Assembly (NCBI GenBank): GCA_027493445.1 | Contig: JAOSKU010000001.1 | Span: forward strand, 1,515,314-1,579,313 | Reading direction: 5' to 3' | Source of the DNA: Thermoleophilia bacterium | GTDB lineage: Bacteria > Actinomycetota > Thermoleophilia > RBG-16-64-13 | DNA: 64,000 bases | Shown here: piece after piece, positions 31,579 through 39,711 of the stretch | How positions within the stretch are numbered: the first letter of the stretch is position 1 | Layout: every line of letters starts with the position of its first letter | The notes under the pieces: model-generated | The model's input: only the letters and a program-made list of their open reading frames with translations | Told to the model about the DNA's origin: nothing | Database searches by the model: none | Position numbers and translations under genes: made by a program

Positions 31579-31968
31579 GGCGATGGAGTCCGCCTGAACC
31601 GCGGGAAGAAGAGAAGAGCTCGTTTCAGAATGACGCTTCGCCGTCAGGTCGCGCTGGGCGAGTGCGAGGCAAGAAGCTCGTCTCGGAATGACTCTTCGCC
31701 GTCAGGTCGCGCTGGGCGAGTGCGAGGCAAGGACGCAGGGAGCGGGCGTAGCAGAGCTACGGACGCGACCGAGGACGCCGCATCGTGCCGTCCAGTGCGG
31801 TCTGGGGGCCGGAGCTTCGTTTCGAGACGAGCTCTCGGACGCAGGGAGCGTTCGTAGCGGAGCTACGGGCGCGACCGAGGACGCCGCATCGTGCCGGCCA
31901 GTGCGGCCGCGGCGGCCAAGGCTTCGTTCTGAGACGAGCTCCACATAGGTCCGCTGATGACGCCTACC
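31579..31968 (+). promoter_or_regulatory. fluoride riboswitch split by repeat R4
   Basis: The 5' half GGCGATGGAGTCCGCC (31579-31594) followed by TGAACCGCGG and the 3' half CCGCTGATGACGCCTACC (31951-31968) match the crcB/fluoride aptamer. P3 strands GCGG (31601-31604) and CCGC (31951-31954) remain complementary across the insertion, so the repeat occupies the P3 loop. The pseudoknot GGAGTC/GACGCC has one A-G mismatch. TATAGT at 31567-31572 would start transcription at about 31579, the first aptamer base; the -35 is poor. It directly precedes the GTPase gene. Confidence 0.75.
31616..31941 (+). repeat. nested palindromic repeat R4 (type-B inside type-B)
   Basis: The outer copy is bounded by GAGCTCGTTTCAGAA (31616) and TTCTGAGACGAGCTC (ending 31941). 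A second complete copy (about 31674-31834) is inserted between GCGAGGCAA and GGACGCAGGGAGCG of the outer one. The block lies inside the loop of the upstream fluoride riboswitch. Confidence 0.88.
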
Positions 31969-32008
31969 AGGTACCCAGACCTTCACCAGGGCGAAGGAGG
32001 CGGACGGC

Positions 32009-33724
32009 GTGCATCTCGAGACAGGTCGAGCCGACACCGCAGGACACGAGCTCGAGGTAGTTGCCGGACAGCTTGCCCGACTCGTTGCAGACTTCAGGCT
32101 GGGCGTGCTTCGCTCCCAGCTCAGCGTAGTGTGGGGTTCGCTCTCCGAGCCTGCCCTGCTCGACGTCGCGGTCGTCGGCCGCTTCAAGGCGGGCAAGAGC
32201 TCCTTCCTCAACCACCTGATCGGTCGCCCTGTGCTCCCCGAGGACGTGCTGCCGGCCACGGCCGTGGTCACCCAAGTGGCGTACGGGCCGGAGGACCAGG
32301 GAGTGGTTCGCTCAATCGACGGCACAGTGCAGCAGGTCGACCTGGCTCGGGTGCCGGAGTTCGTCACTGAGCACCTGAATCCCGGTAACACCAAGGCAGT
32401 GGCATCCGTGGAAGTGGATCTGCCCTCCCTCGCGGCCTACCGGGGTCTACGCTTCGTCGACACCCCAGGGCTGGACAGCGTCTTCACCCACAACACCCGG
32501 ACGGCGATGGACTGGCTGCCGCACGTGGGAGTGGCCCTGGTCGCCATGAGCGTCGACCCACCGCTGGCCCAGAACGACCTCCGGCTCCTCGCCGACGTGG
32601 CCGCCTTCACGCCCGAGGTGGTCATCCTCCTGACCAAGGTGGATCTCGTGCCCCGGCCGGAGCTCGCCCGGGTGCTGGCGTTCGTGGACGCACAGGTCGA
32701 CGAACGACTCGGCAGGAGGCTCCCCATCCTCCCCTTCTCCGTGAAACCGGGGTACGAAGCGGAGCGGGAAGCGACCCACGCGCATCTCGAAGACCTCATC
32801 ATGTCGCGGGAGGACACGAGTAGGGCGATCGTCGTCCACAAGCTCGGGCATCTGGTCGGCGAGGCCGAGCAGTACCTCCGTGTGGGGCTTGCGGCCGCCC
32901 GGGCCAACGACGAGGCGCGGCGTGAGTTGGTCCAACTGCTCGAGACGGAGCGCGCGCACCAGCAGCATGTCAACCGCGAACTACGGGTGCTCGCCGAGGA
33001 TCTGCGGGTTCGCGCGCGTGAGGCTTCCACCAACGAGTTCCGATCGATGCGGCATGAGGTCGAGCGCGGACTGGCCGCCGGGTTTGTTCAGGAGTCGAAG
33101 AAATGGCGCGGTCACCTGGGGAAGACGACCGGCGGCTTCCGGGCATGGCTCGAGGGAGAGCTTGTCCAGCAGCTGCAGCAGGCATCTCGCGCAGGCGAGC
33201 ATACCGTGCGAAAGAATGTGGGAGAAGCGAGTTCAAGCTTCGAGCGGGTTGTTCGTGCGTTTCAGGATCGCGTGTCCGATGAGGTGGAGCACACCCTGAA
33301 GGTGAAGTTGCCGGAGATGGGATTCGTCCCCGAGGTGGATGAGCCGAGCCATCCGGACATCCGCATGGACAAGCCCTTCGACACAGCGATAGAGCTCATA
33401 TGGTTCGCCATACCGATGCGTGTCTTCCGGCCACTCGTCTTGCGCCACTTCCGGCGCCAGCTTGCCTGGGAGGCAGAGAAGAACCTCACCCGGCTCGCCG
33501 GCCAGTGGTCGGAGGCTGTTGGTGTTTGCATCGAAGAGATGGCCCGCCAGGCGCAGGCCTTCATCGCCGAGGAGCTGACCACTGTGGAGCGACTCCTCGC
33601 GCAGCCACAAGAAGGACACACAGACATCGAAGGCGCGCTCCGGGAGCTGGAGGCGATCGGCCGGCGGCTCCCGGCGCGGTCTCCGGTTGGCTCGCAGCTT
33701 GACAGAGCAACCGGAGCTTCCTAG
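32009..33724 (+). CDS. dynamin-like large GTPase
   Basis: A 571-residue GTPase with dynamin-family layout. G1 is GRFKAGKSS (57-65), G2 the threonine in LPATAVV, G3 DTPGLDS (151-157), G4 TKVD (209-212). Residues ~290-470 are long helices, and a hydrophobic stretch IELIWFAIPMRVFRPLVL may be the membrane-binding paddle; no true signal peptide. Start GTG 32009 has AAGGAGG eight bases upstream. The gene sits directly behind a fluoride riboswitch aptamer and its end overlaps the promoter of a second one. A membrane-remodelling or stress-protection role is inferred. Nothing comparable is known to me under fluoride control. Confidence 0.87.
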   Translation: MHLETGRADTAGHELEVVAGQLARLVADFRLGVLRSQLSVVWGSLSEPALLDVAVVGRFKAGKSSFLNHLIGRPVLPEDVLPATAVVTQVAYGPEDQGVVRSIDGTVQQVDLARVPEFVTEHLNPGNTKAVASVEVDLPSLAAYRGLRFVDTPGLDSVFTHNTRTAMDWLPHVGVALVAMSVDPPLAQNDLRLLADVAAFTPEVVILLTKVDLVPRPELARVLAFVDAQVDERLGRRLPILPFSVKPGYEAEREATHAHLEDLIMSREDTSRAIVVHKLGHLVGEAEQYLRVGLAAARANDEARRELVQLLETERAHQQHVNRELRVLAEDLRVRAREASTNEFRSMRHEVERGLAAGFVQESKKWRGHLGKTTGGFRAWLEGELVQQLQQASRAGEHTVRKNVGEASSSFERVVRAFQDRVSDEVEHTLKVKLPEMGFVPEVDEPSHPDIRMDKPFDTAIELIWFAIPMRVFRPLVLRHFRRQLAWEAEKNLTRLAGQWSEAVGVCIEEMARQAQAFIAEELTTVERLLAQPQEGHTDIEGALRELEAIGRRLPARSPVGSQLDRATGAS

Positions 33725-33727
33725 AAT
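33699..33727 (+). promoter_or_regulatory. sigma-70-type promoter of the fluoride-responsive antiporter operon
   Basis: TTGACA (33699-33704), 17-base spacer, TAGAAT (33722-33727). The element overlaps the last codons of the GTPase gene; transcription should start at about 33734, three bases before the riboswitch aptamer. Confidence 0.85.
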
Positions 33728-33736
33728 TGCGCTTCA

Positions 33737-33782
33737 GGCGATGGAGTTCGCCGCAAGCGCCCTCGAGGGCTGATGACTCCTA
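33737..33782 (+). promoter_or_regulatory. fluoride riboswitch (crcB motif), intact
   Basis: GGCG/CGCC (33737-33740, 33749-33752) closes the first hairpin; GCCC-TCGA-GGGC (33759-33770) is P3; TGATGACTCCTA ends the aptamer. Pseudoknot GGAGT (33743-33747) pairs with ACTCC (33776-33780). GACTCC is also complementary to GGAGTC (33806-33811), the ribosome site of the leader ORF, so ligand binding should free that site. Translational ON control is inferred from these pairings. Confidence 0.93.
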
Positions 33783-33814
33783 ATCGGTCGGTCTGGCTCG
33801 AGGAAGGAGTCGTT

Positions 33815-33880
33815 ATGCGGCGCGCACATCTCACTGGATCCCTCACCCCGCGGGTGCCGATCGCTGGGGAGACGGCCTGA
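33815..33880 (+). CDS. 21-residue leader peptide coupled to the antiporter gene
   Basis: ATG 33815 has a strong site (GGAAGGAG, 33802-33809) and the frame ends at TGA 33878-33880, overlapping the antiporter ATG (TGATG). The peptide reads MRRAHLTGSLTPRVPIAGETA in two parts: MRRAHLTGSLTP then RVPIAGETA. The antiporter itself has no other good ribosome site, so it is probably translated by coupling. Peptide function, if any, is unknown. Confidence 0.6.
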   Translation: MRRAHLTGSLTPRVPIAGETA

Positions 33881-35130
33881 TGACCGAGGTCTGGGCTACA
33901 GCCGCGCTCTGGCTCGCCCTTGCCCTCGTCGCCACCCTACTCTCCCTCTGGCTCCGGGTGGCCACCGCCCTCTCCGAGATCATCGTGGGCGTGGTGGCTC
34001 AGCTCATTCTCGGCGCGGTCCTCGGCGGCGCAGCGCTGGGAGCGAACGAGTCCTGGGTCAAGTTCCTGGCCGGCGCGGGAAGCATCGTCCTCACCTTCCT
34101 GGCCGGAGCGGAGCTCGATCCCAGGGTGCTTCGGAGCTCTTGGAAGGCCACCGCCCTTATCGGCCTGGTCGGTTTCGTCGCCCCCTTTCTGGGCTGCACA
34201 GCCGCCGCCTACTTCCTGCTGCACTGGAGCGCCCAGGCCAGCTGGCTCGCCGGGGTGGCCCTTTCAACCACTTCGGTGGCGGTGGTGTACGCGGTCATGC
34301 TGGAGCTGGGCTTGAACATCACCAAGTACGGCAAGGCTGTGCTCGCGGCCTGCTTCGTCAACGACCTTGCGACCGTCATCGCCCTGGGGCTCATCTTCTC
34401 GCCCTTCACCCTGCACACGCTGGTTTTCGTGCTCGTAAGCCTGGCCGCCTTAGCCATCTTGCCCTGGCTCACGCCCCGGTTCTTCGGCAGGTACGGCGCC
34501 AGGCCATCGGAGCTCGAGGCCAAGTACATCCTGCTCCTGCTCTTCGGTCTGGGAGCCCTCGCCGCCTGGGCGGACAGCGAGCCTGTCCTGCCCGCCTATC
34601 TGATCGGCATGGTGCTGGCCGGCACGGTGGGCAAGGATCATGCCCTCGTCCGCCGGCTGCGCACGCTTACCTTCGGGCTGCTCACCCCCTTCTACTTCAT
34701 CCGCGCCGGGTCGTTCGTGTCCCTCGGAGCCCTGGCGGCCGCTCCGGTGGCTTTCATCGTGCTCTTCCTCGCAAAGATGGCCAGCAAGAGCCTCGGCATC
34801 TACCCGGCAACCCTTGTCTTCCGCTATCCTCGCATGGAGCGGGCCTACACGACTCTTCTCATGTCGACCGGCCTCACCTTCGGGAGCATCTCGGCCCTCT
34901 TCGGCCTCACGCACGGGGTCGTCACCCAGGCCCAATACTCGTACCTGATCGCCGCCGTCATCGGCAGCGCCATCATCCCGACGCTCATCGCGAACGCGTT
35001 CTACCTGCCCCGACACCTCATCCCCCGGGGGCATGAGCCGGTGGCCGCGGAGGCCGCCCCCGCCCGGGTCGGGAGCGCAGCCGTGAGTGTTCGTCTGGAA
35101 CCTGTGTCGCAAGGGGAGGAATCTCGATGA
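33880..35130 (+). CDS. cation:proton antiporter, CPA2/KefB-type
   Basis: A 416-residue membrane protein with about 12 spans. GSIVLTFLAGAELDP, ALSTTSVAVVYAVMLELGL and ACFVNDLATVIALG resemble the core helices of CPA antiporters, the last carrying the ND acidic site. No C-terminal TrkA-N domain. It is preceded by an intact fluoride riboswitch and a coupled leader, and followed by a universal stress protein. Antiporters of this kind are known members of the fluoride regulon; whether it exports fluoride itself or corrects ion balance is unknown. Confidence 0.9.
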   Translation: MTEVWATAALWLALALVATLLSLWLRVATALSEIIVGVVAQLILGAVLGGAALGANESWVKFLAGAGSIVLTFLAGAELDPRVLRSSWKATALIGLVGFVAPFLGCTAAAYFLLHWSAQASWLAGVALSTTSVAVVYAVMLELGLNITKYGKAVLAACFVNDLATVIALGLIFSPFTLHTLVFVLVSLAALAILPWLTPRFFGRYGARPSELEAKYILLLLFGLGALAAWADSEPVLPAYLIGMVLAGTVGKDHALVRRLRTLTFGLLTPFYFIRAGSFVSLGALAAAPVAFIVLFLAKMASKSLGIYPATLVFRYPRMERAYTTLLMSTGLTFGSISALFGLTHGVVTQAQYSYLIAAVIGSAIIPTLIANAFYLPRHLIPRGHEPVAAEAAPARVGSAAVSVRLEPVSQGEESR

Positions 35131-35545
35131 AGCAGATTGTCGTCGCTTATGACTGCTCCGCTTCGGCGGAGAAGGCCTTCGCCTTCGGTCTGGATGCGGC
35201 CCACCGCTACGACGCTTCGCTGCACGTCGTCTCGGTGGCCCAGCCTCCCGAGCCCCCGGGCATGGTGGAGACCGGGGGGTCCTGGAGGACTACGAAGCCC
35301 GCTTCCGCGAGTGCTTCCGGAAGCTGGAAGAGCAGGCGCAAGGACAGGGCATCAGGCCGCACTTCGAGATCCGCGTGGGGCACGCCGCCGAGCAGATCGT
35401 GCATTACGCCGCGGAGGTGGACGCCGACGCCATTGTCTTGGGACACCGGGGCCACAGCCTGAGCTTCGTCGAGCGGTGGCGCGTGGGATCCATCTCGAAG
35501 CGCGTGCTCACCTACGCGCACTGCACCGTCATCGTTGTCCGCTAG
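35127..35545 (+). CDS. universal stress protein UspA family (one frameshift)
   Basis: A 139-residue UspA-fold protein after repair. The N-terminus QIVVAYDCSASAEKAFAFGLDAA and the C-terminal nucleotide-binding pattern GHRGHSLSFVERWRVGSIS followed by CTVIVVR are diagnostic. The break is at GGGGGG 35274-35279, one G short. ATG 35127 overlaps the antiporter stop (ATGA), so it belongs to the fluoride-responsive operon, in line with usp genes seen behind such riboswitches elsewhere. Confidence 0.9.
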
Positions 35546-35663
35546 GTCCGCCACCGCACCTGCCGGAGCCCGCCGGTGCGACGCCCTGGCGCTCCGACCA
35601 CTGTATGCTATACTTCGACGCCGACCCGATGGCGCCGTTCATCGCGGCTACTCCTGGTCACGT

Positions 35664-35750
35664 GGGCGAGTGGCGGAATTGGCAGACGCGCTAGGTTCAG
35701 GGTCTAGTGAGTGTAAGCTCATGGGGGTTCAAGTCCCCCCTCGCCCACCA
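35664..35750 (+). tRNA. tRNA-Leu(CAG)
   Basis: Acceptor GGGCGAG/CTCGCCC, discriminator A (35747) and encoded CCA (35748-35750). Anticodon stem CTAGG/TCTAG with loop TTCAGGG gives CAG. The long variable arm (TGAGTGTAAGCTCA) and TTCAAGT T-loop are typical of leucine tRNAs. TATACT at 35609-35614 is a possible -10. Confidence 0.97.
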
Positions 35751-35793
35751 TCATCCGCCTCCAGCTTGGAAAGGGTCGAACGCCAGAGACGTG

Positions 35794-36870
35794 ATGTCCT
35801 TCTTGGATGACGACGACACCTTCACCGAGCTCGCCGAGGAGGAGCGGCGCAGACACGGTCGCCGGGGGAGCTCGGCTCCGCTGGTGCGCCTTCTCCTCGT
35901 TCTTGCCGGCGTGGTGGTGGTAGTGCTGGTCAGCGGACTGCTCGTCCGCAACTGGCTGCACACCAGGGAGATCACGAGCTACGGGACCTACATGTCCCAG
36001 GTGGCCGACATCCTCAAGCGATCCGACGAGACCGGGCGCGACCTCTCCAAGGTCCTGCAGAACCCCGGGGACGCCACCCGCAAAGACGTCCAGACCAAGC
36101 TCGACAAGTACAGCACCACGGCGAACACCCTGACCGAGGAGGCCAAGGGGCTAACCACGCCGAACGACCTGCTCGAGGCCCAGCAGTGGTTCGTGGCCAC
36201 CCTGCAGCTGCGCTCGCGCGGTCTCCAGAACCTTAAGCCTTCCCTTATGAACGCCCTCGAGGTGCAGGACATCGAGGTCTCCTCAGAGACGGTGGCTCGG
36301 GCTATGCTGATGCTGGTGCTGTCCGACGTGGCCTATGAGGAGTTCTTCATGACCCGGGCGAGCGACGTACTCAAGGAGAGGTCGATCGAAGGCGTGAGCG
36401 TGGCCTCGACCGATTTCATCACCGACTCGTCCTTAGCATCGACGACCACCATCAAGGAGATCCTCTCCACCCTCAAGAGCTCGCAGAATCTGCAGAGCGT
36501 GCATGGCGTGGCCCTGAAGGAGGTGCGGGCGATGCCCGCCGACAAGGCCATCGAGGCGGACGGTACGTACAACCTGGCCTCCACCAGCGAGCTGCAGTTC
36601 GTGGTGACGGTGGAGAACCAGGGCAACATGGCGGAGAAAGATGTACCCGTCGAGATCAACCTAACCTCGCCCACCTCGGCGCAACCACAAATCGTCACCA
36701 CGAAGATCGCGGAGCTCAAGGCCAAGGAGACCAAGAAGGTCACCATTTCGGACATCAACCCCACCGACTACGGAGAAAAGGCGCTGCTCACGGTCACCGT
36801 GGGCCCTGTGCCCGACGAGAAGATCAAGGAGAACAACACGCTCAAGGCCTACGTCATCTTCCTCCTTTAG
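35794..36870 (+). CDS. membrane-anchored protein with C-terminal CARDB-like domain
   Basis: About 358 residues. An acidic N-terminus (SFLDDDDTFTELAEEE), one span (LVRLLLVLAGVVVVVLVSGLLV), a helical extracytoplasmic region (~70-260) and a beta-rich C-terminus (LQFVVTVENQGNMAEKDVPVEI) that resembles CARDB/adhesion-type Ig folds. No enzyme motif. ATG 35794 (or GTG 35791) has a weak site. The stop TAG (36868-36870) is part of the left end of repeat R5. Probably a surface or envelope protein; function unknown. Confidence 0.75.
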   Translation: MSFLDDDDTFTELAEEERRRHGRRGSSAPLVRLLLVLAGVVVVVLVSGLLVRNWLHTREITSYGTYMSQVADILKRSDETGRDLSKVLQNPGDATRKDVQTKLDKYSTTANTLTEEAKGLTTPNDLLEAQQWFVATLQLRSRGLQNLKPSLMNALEVQDIEVSSETVARAMLMLVLSDVAYEEFFMTRASDVLKERSIEGVSVASTDFITDSSLASTTTIKEILSTLKSSQNLQSVHGVALKEVRAMPADKAIEADGTYNLASTSELQFVVTVENQGNMAEKDVPVEINLTSPTSAQPQIVTTKIAELKAKETKKVTISDINPTDYGEKALLTVTVGPVPDEKIKENNTLKAYVIFLL

Positions 36871-37035
36871 CAGGCCGTTGAAAAACGAAGCCCCGGCCGC
36901 CGGGCAGCACTGGGCGGCGCCATGCCTCGTCCTCGGTCGCGCCCGTAGCGCCGCTACGAGCGCTCCCTGCGTCCTTGCCTGGCGCGTGCCCAGCGCACCC
37001 CAGCGGCGAAGCGTCATTCTTCAACGGCCTGTTAG
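36868..37035 (-). repeat. palindromic repeat R5, single complete type-A copy
   Basis: Reverse-oriented copy bounded by TTAGCAGGCCGTTGAAAAA and TTCTTCAACGGCCTGTTAG. The central hairpin CGTAGCGCCGCTACG is intact. No nested insertion: GTCCTTGCCTGGCG reads through the usual target site. Confidence 0.88.
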
Positions 37036-37095
37036 GCCAGCCGGCTCCGTCCCGACCTTGAACTTCTCCGCTCCGTCGCGCACACTTCAGCTGGT

Positions 37096-37875
37096 ATGAC
37101 GCTTTCCGACATCACACCACTCACCGCCATCGCGGCCATCGGCTTGGCCGTGCTGGCCATGGTGCTGCTCGTGATGCAGTCGTCGAAGGTGAAACGCCTG
37201 CAGCGGGCACAGCGCGTCATCCTGGGCACCCGTGGAGAAGCCGACATCGTCGAGCATGTCGGCAGCCTAGAAGAGAAGGTGACCAATCTGCGCTCGGCCG
37301 TGGAGGACCTCACGCTGGCCAGCCGCGACCACGAGGTGCGCATCGACCGCTGTCTCTCACGAGTCGGGATGGTGCGCTTTGACGCCTACCACGACCTGGG
37401 TGGGCGGCAGAGCACATCGGTGGCCTTCCTCGATGCCATGGAGAACGGGATGGTGGTCACCACGGTGGTCAGCCGCGAGTTCGCTCGCATGTACGTGAAA
37501 TCCCTCAAGGACGGGCAACCCGACGTCCCGCTCGCGCCCGAGGAGACCGAGGCGGTGGAGCAAGCCCGCGCTCAAGCTCCCTTCACCATACGCCCTCGCC
37601 CCGACCTGGCCCGCAAGGACGGCCCGGATACAGCAGCCGAGGAGCCACCGCCCACGCCTGACGAGTCCGAGGCCGCGCGGCGGGCCCTCGACCGCGAGAA
37701 CCGCCGGCGGCGCAGGCAGGGACTGCCGCCCCTGGACGAGCTACCCCCGGCCCCCTCTACCCTGGGCTGGGCGGCCTTCGAGCCGGCGGCGGCCCTGAAC
37801 GGCCCGCCCGACGATACCCGTGCGCAGAACGGTGACCCGTTCGAGACCGAGAAGGAGATCGAAAGCACCCCATGA
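37096..37875 (+). CDS. DUF4446 family protein
   Basis: A 259-residue protein with one N-terminal span (LTAIAAIGLAVLAMVLLVM), a coiled-coil stretch (GSLEEKVTNLRSAVEDLTLA) and the DUF4446 core VGMVRFDAYHDLGGRQSTSVAFLDAMENGMVV. The Pro/Arg-rich tail of ~100 residues is variable. Its stop overlaps the start of the prephenate dehydratase gene (ATGA, 37872). The family is common in Gram-positive lineages near parB/cell-wall genes; its function is not known. Confidence 0.88.
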   Translation: MTLSDITPLTAIAAIGLAVLAMVLLVMQSSKVKRLQRAQRVILGTRGEADIVEHVGSLEEKVTNLRSAVEDLTLASRDHEVRIDRCLSRVGMVRFDAYHDLGGRQSTSVAFLDAMENGMVVTTVVSREFARMYVKSLKDGQPDVPLAPEETEAVEQARAQAPFTIRPRPDLARKDGPDTAAEEPPPTPDESEAARRALDRENRRRRRQGLPPLDELPPAPSTLGWAAFEPAAALNGPPDDTRAQNGDPFETEKEIESTP

Positions 37876-38828
37876 GCTGTGAAGCACGCGGCCACGACCT
37901 ACCGGTGTGGGCCACCTCCACCCTCGACCTGCCCCTCGTGTTCGCCGCCGGCCGCTTGGGCTTCTTCGGCCCAACGGGCACCTTCACCGAAGAGGCCCTG
38001 CGCACCACCCTGGCCGCGGCTCCGGCCGCCGAGGATCGCGCGCACCCCGAGCTGGTCCCCTTCCCCACCATCCCCGACACCCTCGACGCCGTTTCCGGGG
38101 GCCTGGTCGACTGCGCCATCGTGCCCATCGAGAACTCGATCGAGGGCACCGTCTCCGTCACCGTCGACGTGCTTGCGCACGAGGTTGACGACGTGCAGAT
38201 CGTGCGCGAGGTGCAGATCCCCATCCGGCACCGGCTGATCGCCCGGCCGGGAGTGGCTCTGCGGGATATCGAGACGGTCGTCTCTCACCCGCATGCCAAC
38301 GCCCAGTGCCGCTCCTGGCTCCGGGCCCACCTGCCGGGCATCGAGGTCGAAGCGGCCAACTCCACCGCCGACGCCGTGCAGCGGGTGGCTGCCAGCGATC
38401 GCCCGTGGGCGGCCATCGGGACAGCCATCGCCGCGGAGGCGTACGGCTGCGTGGTCCTCGAGAAGAGCATCGAGGATCATGACGACAACGAGACCCGTTT
38501 CATTCTGCTCTCTCGAACCCGCGAGCGCCAGGACCTGCCCGAGCCGTACAAGACGTCGGTGGTCTGCAAGATCCTGCGGGATCAGCCCGGCGCCCTGCTC
38601 CTGATCCTGCAGGAGTTCGCCCACCGCTACATCAACCTGACTAAGATCGAGTCGCGGCCCTCGAAGAGGGGCCTGGGCGACTACATCTTTCTCATCGACA
38701 TGGAGGGACGCGTCGACGACCCCCAGGTCACCGACGCCCTTCGCTGCCTGGCCTGCAAGCTTCTGCAGGTCAAGATCCTGGGTAGCTACCCTGTGGGGGT
38801 GCCCTCCACCCGGACCGACGCGTTCTAG
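37872..38828 (+). CDS. pheA: prephenate dehydratase
   Basis: Converts prephenate to phenylpyruvate for phenylalanine synthesis. The 318-residue protein has LGFFGPTGTFTEEAL, VDCAIVPIENSIEGTV, the catalytic TRF in DNETRFILLSR, and a C-terminal ACT domain with KIESRPSKRGLGDYIFLID, the phenylalanine-binding ESRP motif. No chorismate mutase domain is fused. The first ~25 residues precede the domain and may be an over-long start, though coupling to DUF4446 supports ATG 37872. Confidence 0.95.
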   Translation: MSCEARGHDLPVWATSTLDLPLVFAAGRLGFFGPTGTFTEEALRTTLAAAPAAEDRAHPELVPFPTIPDTLDAVSGGLVDCAIVPIENSIEGTVSVTVDVLAHEVDDVQIVREVQIPIRHRLIARPGVALRDIETVVSHPHANAQCRSWLRAHLPGIEVEAANSTADAVQRVAASDRPWAAIGTAIAAEAYGCVVLEKSIEDHDDNETRFILLSRTRERQDLPEPYKTSVVCKILRDQPGALLLILQEFAHRYINLTKIESRPSKRGLGDYIFLIDMEGRVDDPQVTDALRCLACKLLQVKILGSYPVGVPSTRTDAF

Positions 38829-38985
38829 GGCATAACGCCTCGCCGCCAGGGTGCGCTGGGCGCGGCCGAGGCATGGACGCGGGGCGCTGGCGTAGCAGAG
38901 CTGCGGGCGCGGGCGAGGACACCGCATCGCATCGCCCTGCCCAGGGCGGCCTGGGAAACCGGGGCTTCGTTTCGAGACCCCGGAC
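38829..38985 (+). repeat. palindromic repeat R6, degenerate single copy
   Basis: Starts right after the pheA stop. Core blocks are altered (ACGCCTCGCCGCC, GGACGCGGGGCG, CGTAGCAGAGCTGCG) and end in GGGGCTTCGTTTCGAGACC. The terminal inverted repeats are poorly kept. The remaining bases to the next gene at 39241 hold TATACT (39049-39054) as a possible -10 and otherwise nothing recognised. Confidence 0.75.
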
Positions 38986-39240
38986 GCCTGACCCTCATCC
39001 ACACCCGCTTCCTTAAAGTGACAACTATCGAAGTCTGTAGTACGCTGCTATACTGAAGTAAACCCATCTGCGGATTCCCTTGAGCGTCCACGCGGGAGGC
39101 GGTATGGAGGAAGAGGTGATCAGTCTCCGAATGAGCCGGAGCTCGCCGGCCGCCTGACCTCACTCCGCGGCCCCGGAACTGGCTGGCGGCCGACTCCGGT
39201 TCCATCCATAGGCAGTGGCGCAGTAAGAGAGGTGAGAGCA

Positions 39241-39603
39241 GTGGAAGCCTATGGAATACCGGTCGACGTCATGACATGCGACCCCGAGCACTACGTCAGA
39301 TGCGCCCTCATGCTTGATGCGGTCCGGCATCTGCCCCCCGAGGTGATGGAGATCCTGCATTACCACGAGTGGACCCTGCGGGAGCCGGGAGGCTATGAGA
39401 TGTTCTGTGCTCTCAACTGCCGGACGACCCCCACGCTTCTGGTCAATGGGGAGCGCAAGTTCGAGAACTACATCCCCACGGTCGACGAGCTCTACGGAGC
39501 CCTCATGTCCGAAGCCCGCACGGAGGAGCAGCGGCTGGTTCTGAGCACTGCCTGGCGTCGCGCGAACCAAGAGTACCCGGTGCGCGCGGCCACGCTGACC
39601 TGA
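39241..39603 (+). CDS. thioredoxin-fold protein, hypothetical
   Basis: A 120-residue protein. The second half, CALNCRTTPTLLVNGERKFENYIPTVDELYGAL, shows the cis-proline (TTPT) and last strands of a thioredoxin fold. The usual N-terminal CxxC is not evident; cysteines occur in MTCDPEHYVRC and just before the cis-Pro. GTG 39241 has AGAGG eight bases upstream and is preferred to GTG 39232. A perfect hairpin follows the stop. It lies near, but on the opposite strand to, the predicted selenoprotein cluster. Confidence 0.6.
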   Translation: MEAYGIPVDVMTCDPEHYVRCALMLDAVRHLPPEVMEILHYHEWTLREPGGYEMFCALNCRTTPTLLVNGERKFENYIPTVDELYGALMSEARTEEQRLVLSTAWRRANQEYPVRAATLT

Positions 39604-39618
39604 GCCGCTGGAGCGATG

Positions 39619-39658
39619 GCCCCTTGCGCCCCGGGGACGACCCCGGGGCGCAAGGGGC
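39619..39658. terminator. perfect 18-bp hairpin
   Basis: GCCCCTTGCGCCCCGGGG, loop ACGA, exact complement; 15 bases after the stop of the thioredoxin-like gene. No T run. Confidence 0.7.
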
Positions 39659-39711
39659 GCGCCGGAGCACACCGCCGTATCCGAGGGCGGACGGGGTTCA
39701 ACCCGTTTCCC

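Noticed and set aside
39103..39156. 17-codon ORF upstream of the thioredoxin-like gene
   Set aside because: No ribosome site and no similarity; probably chance.
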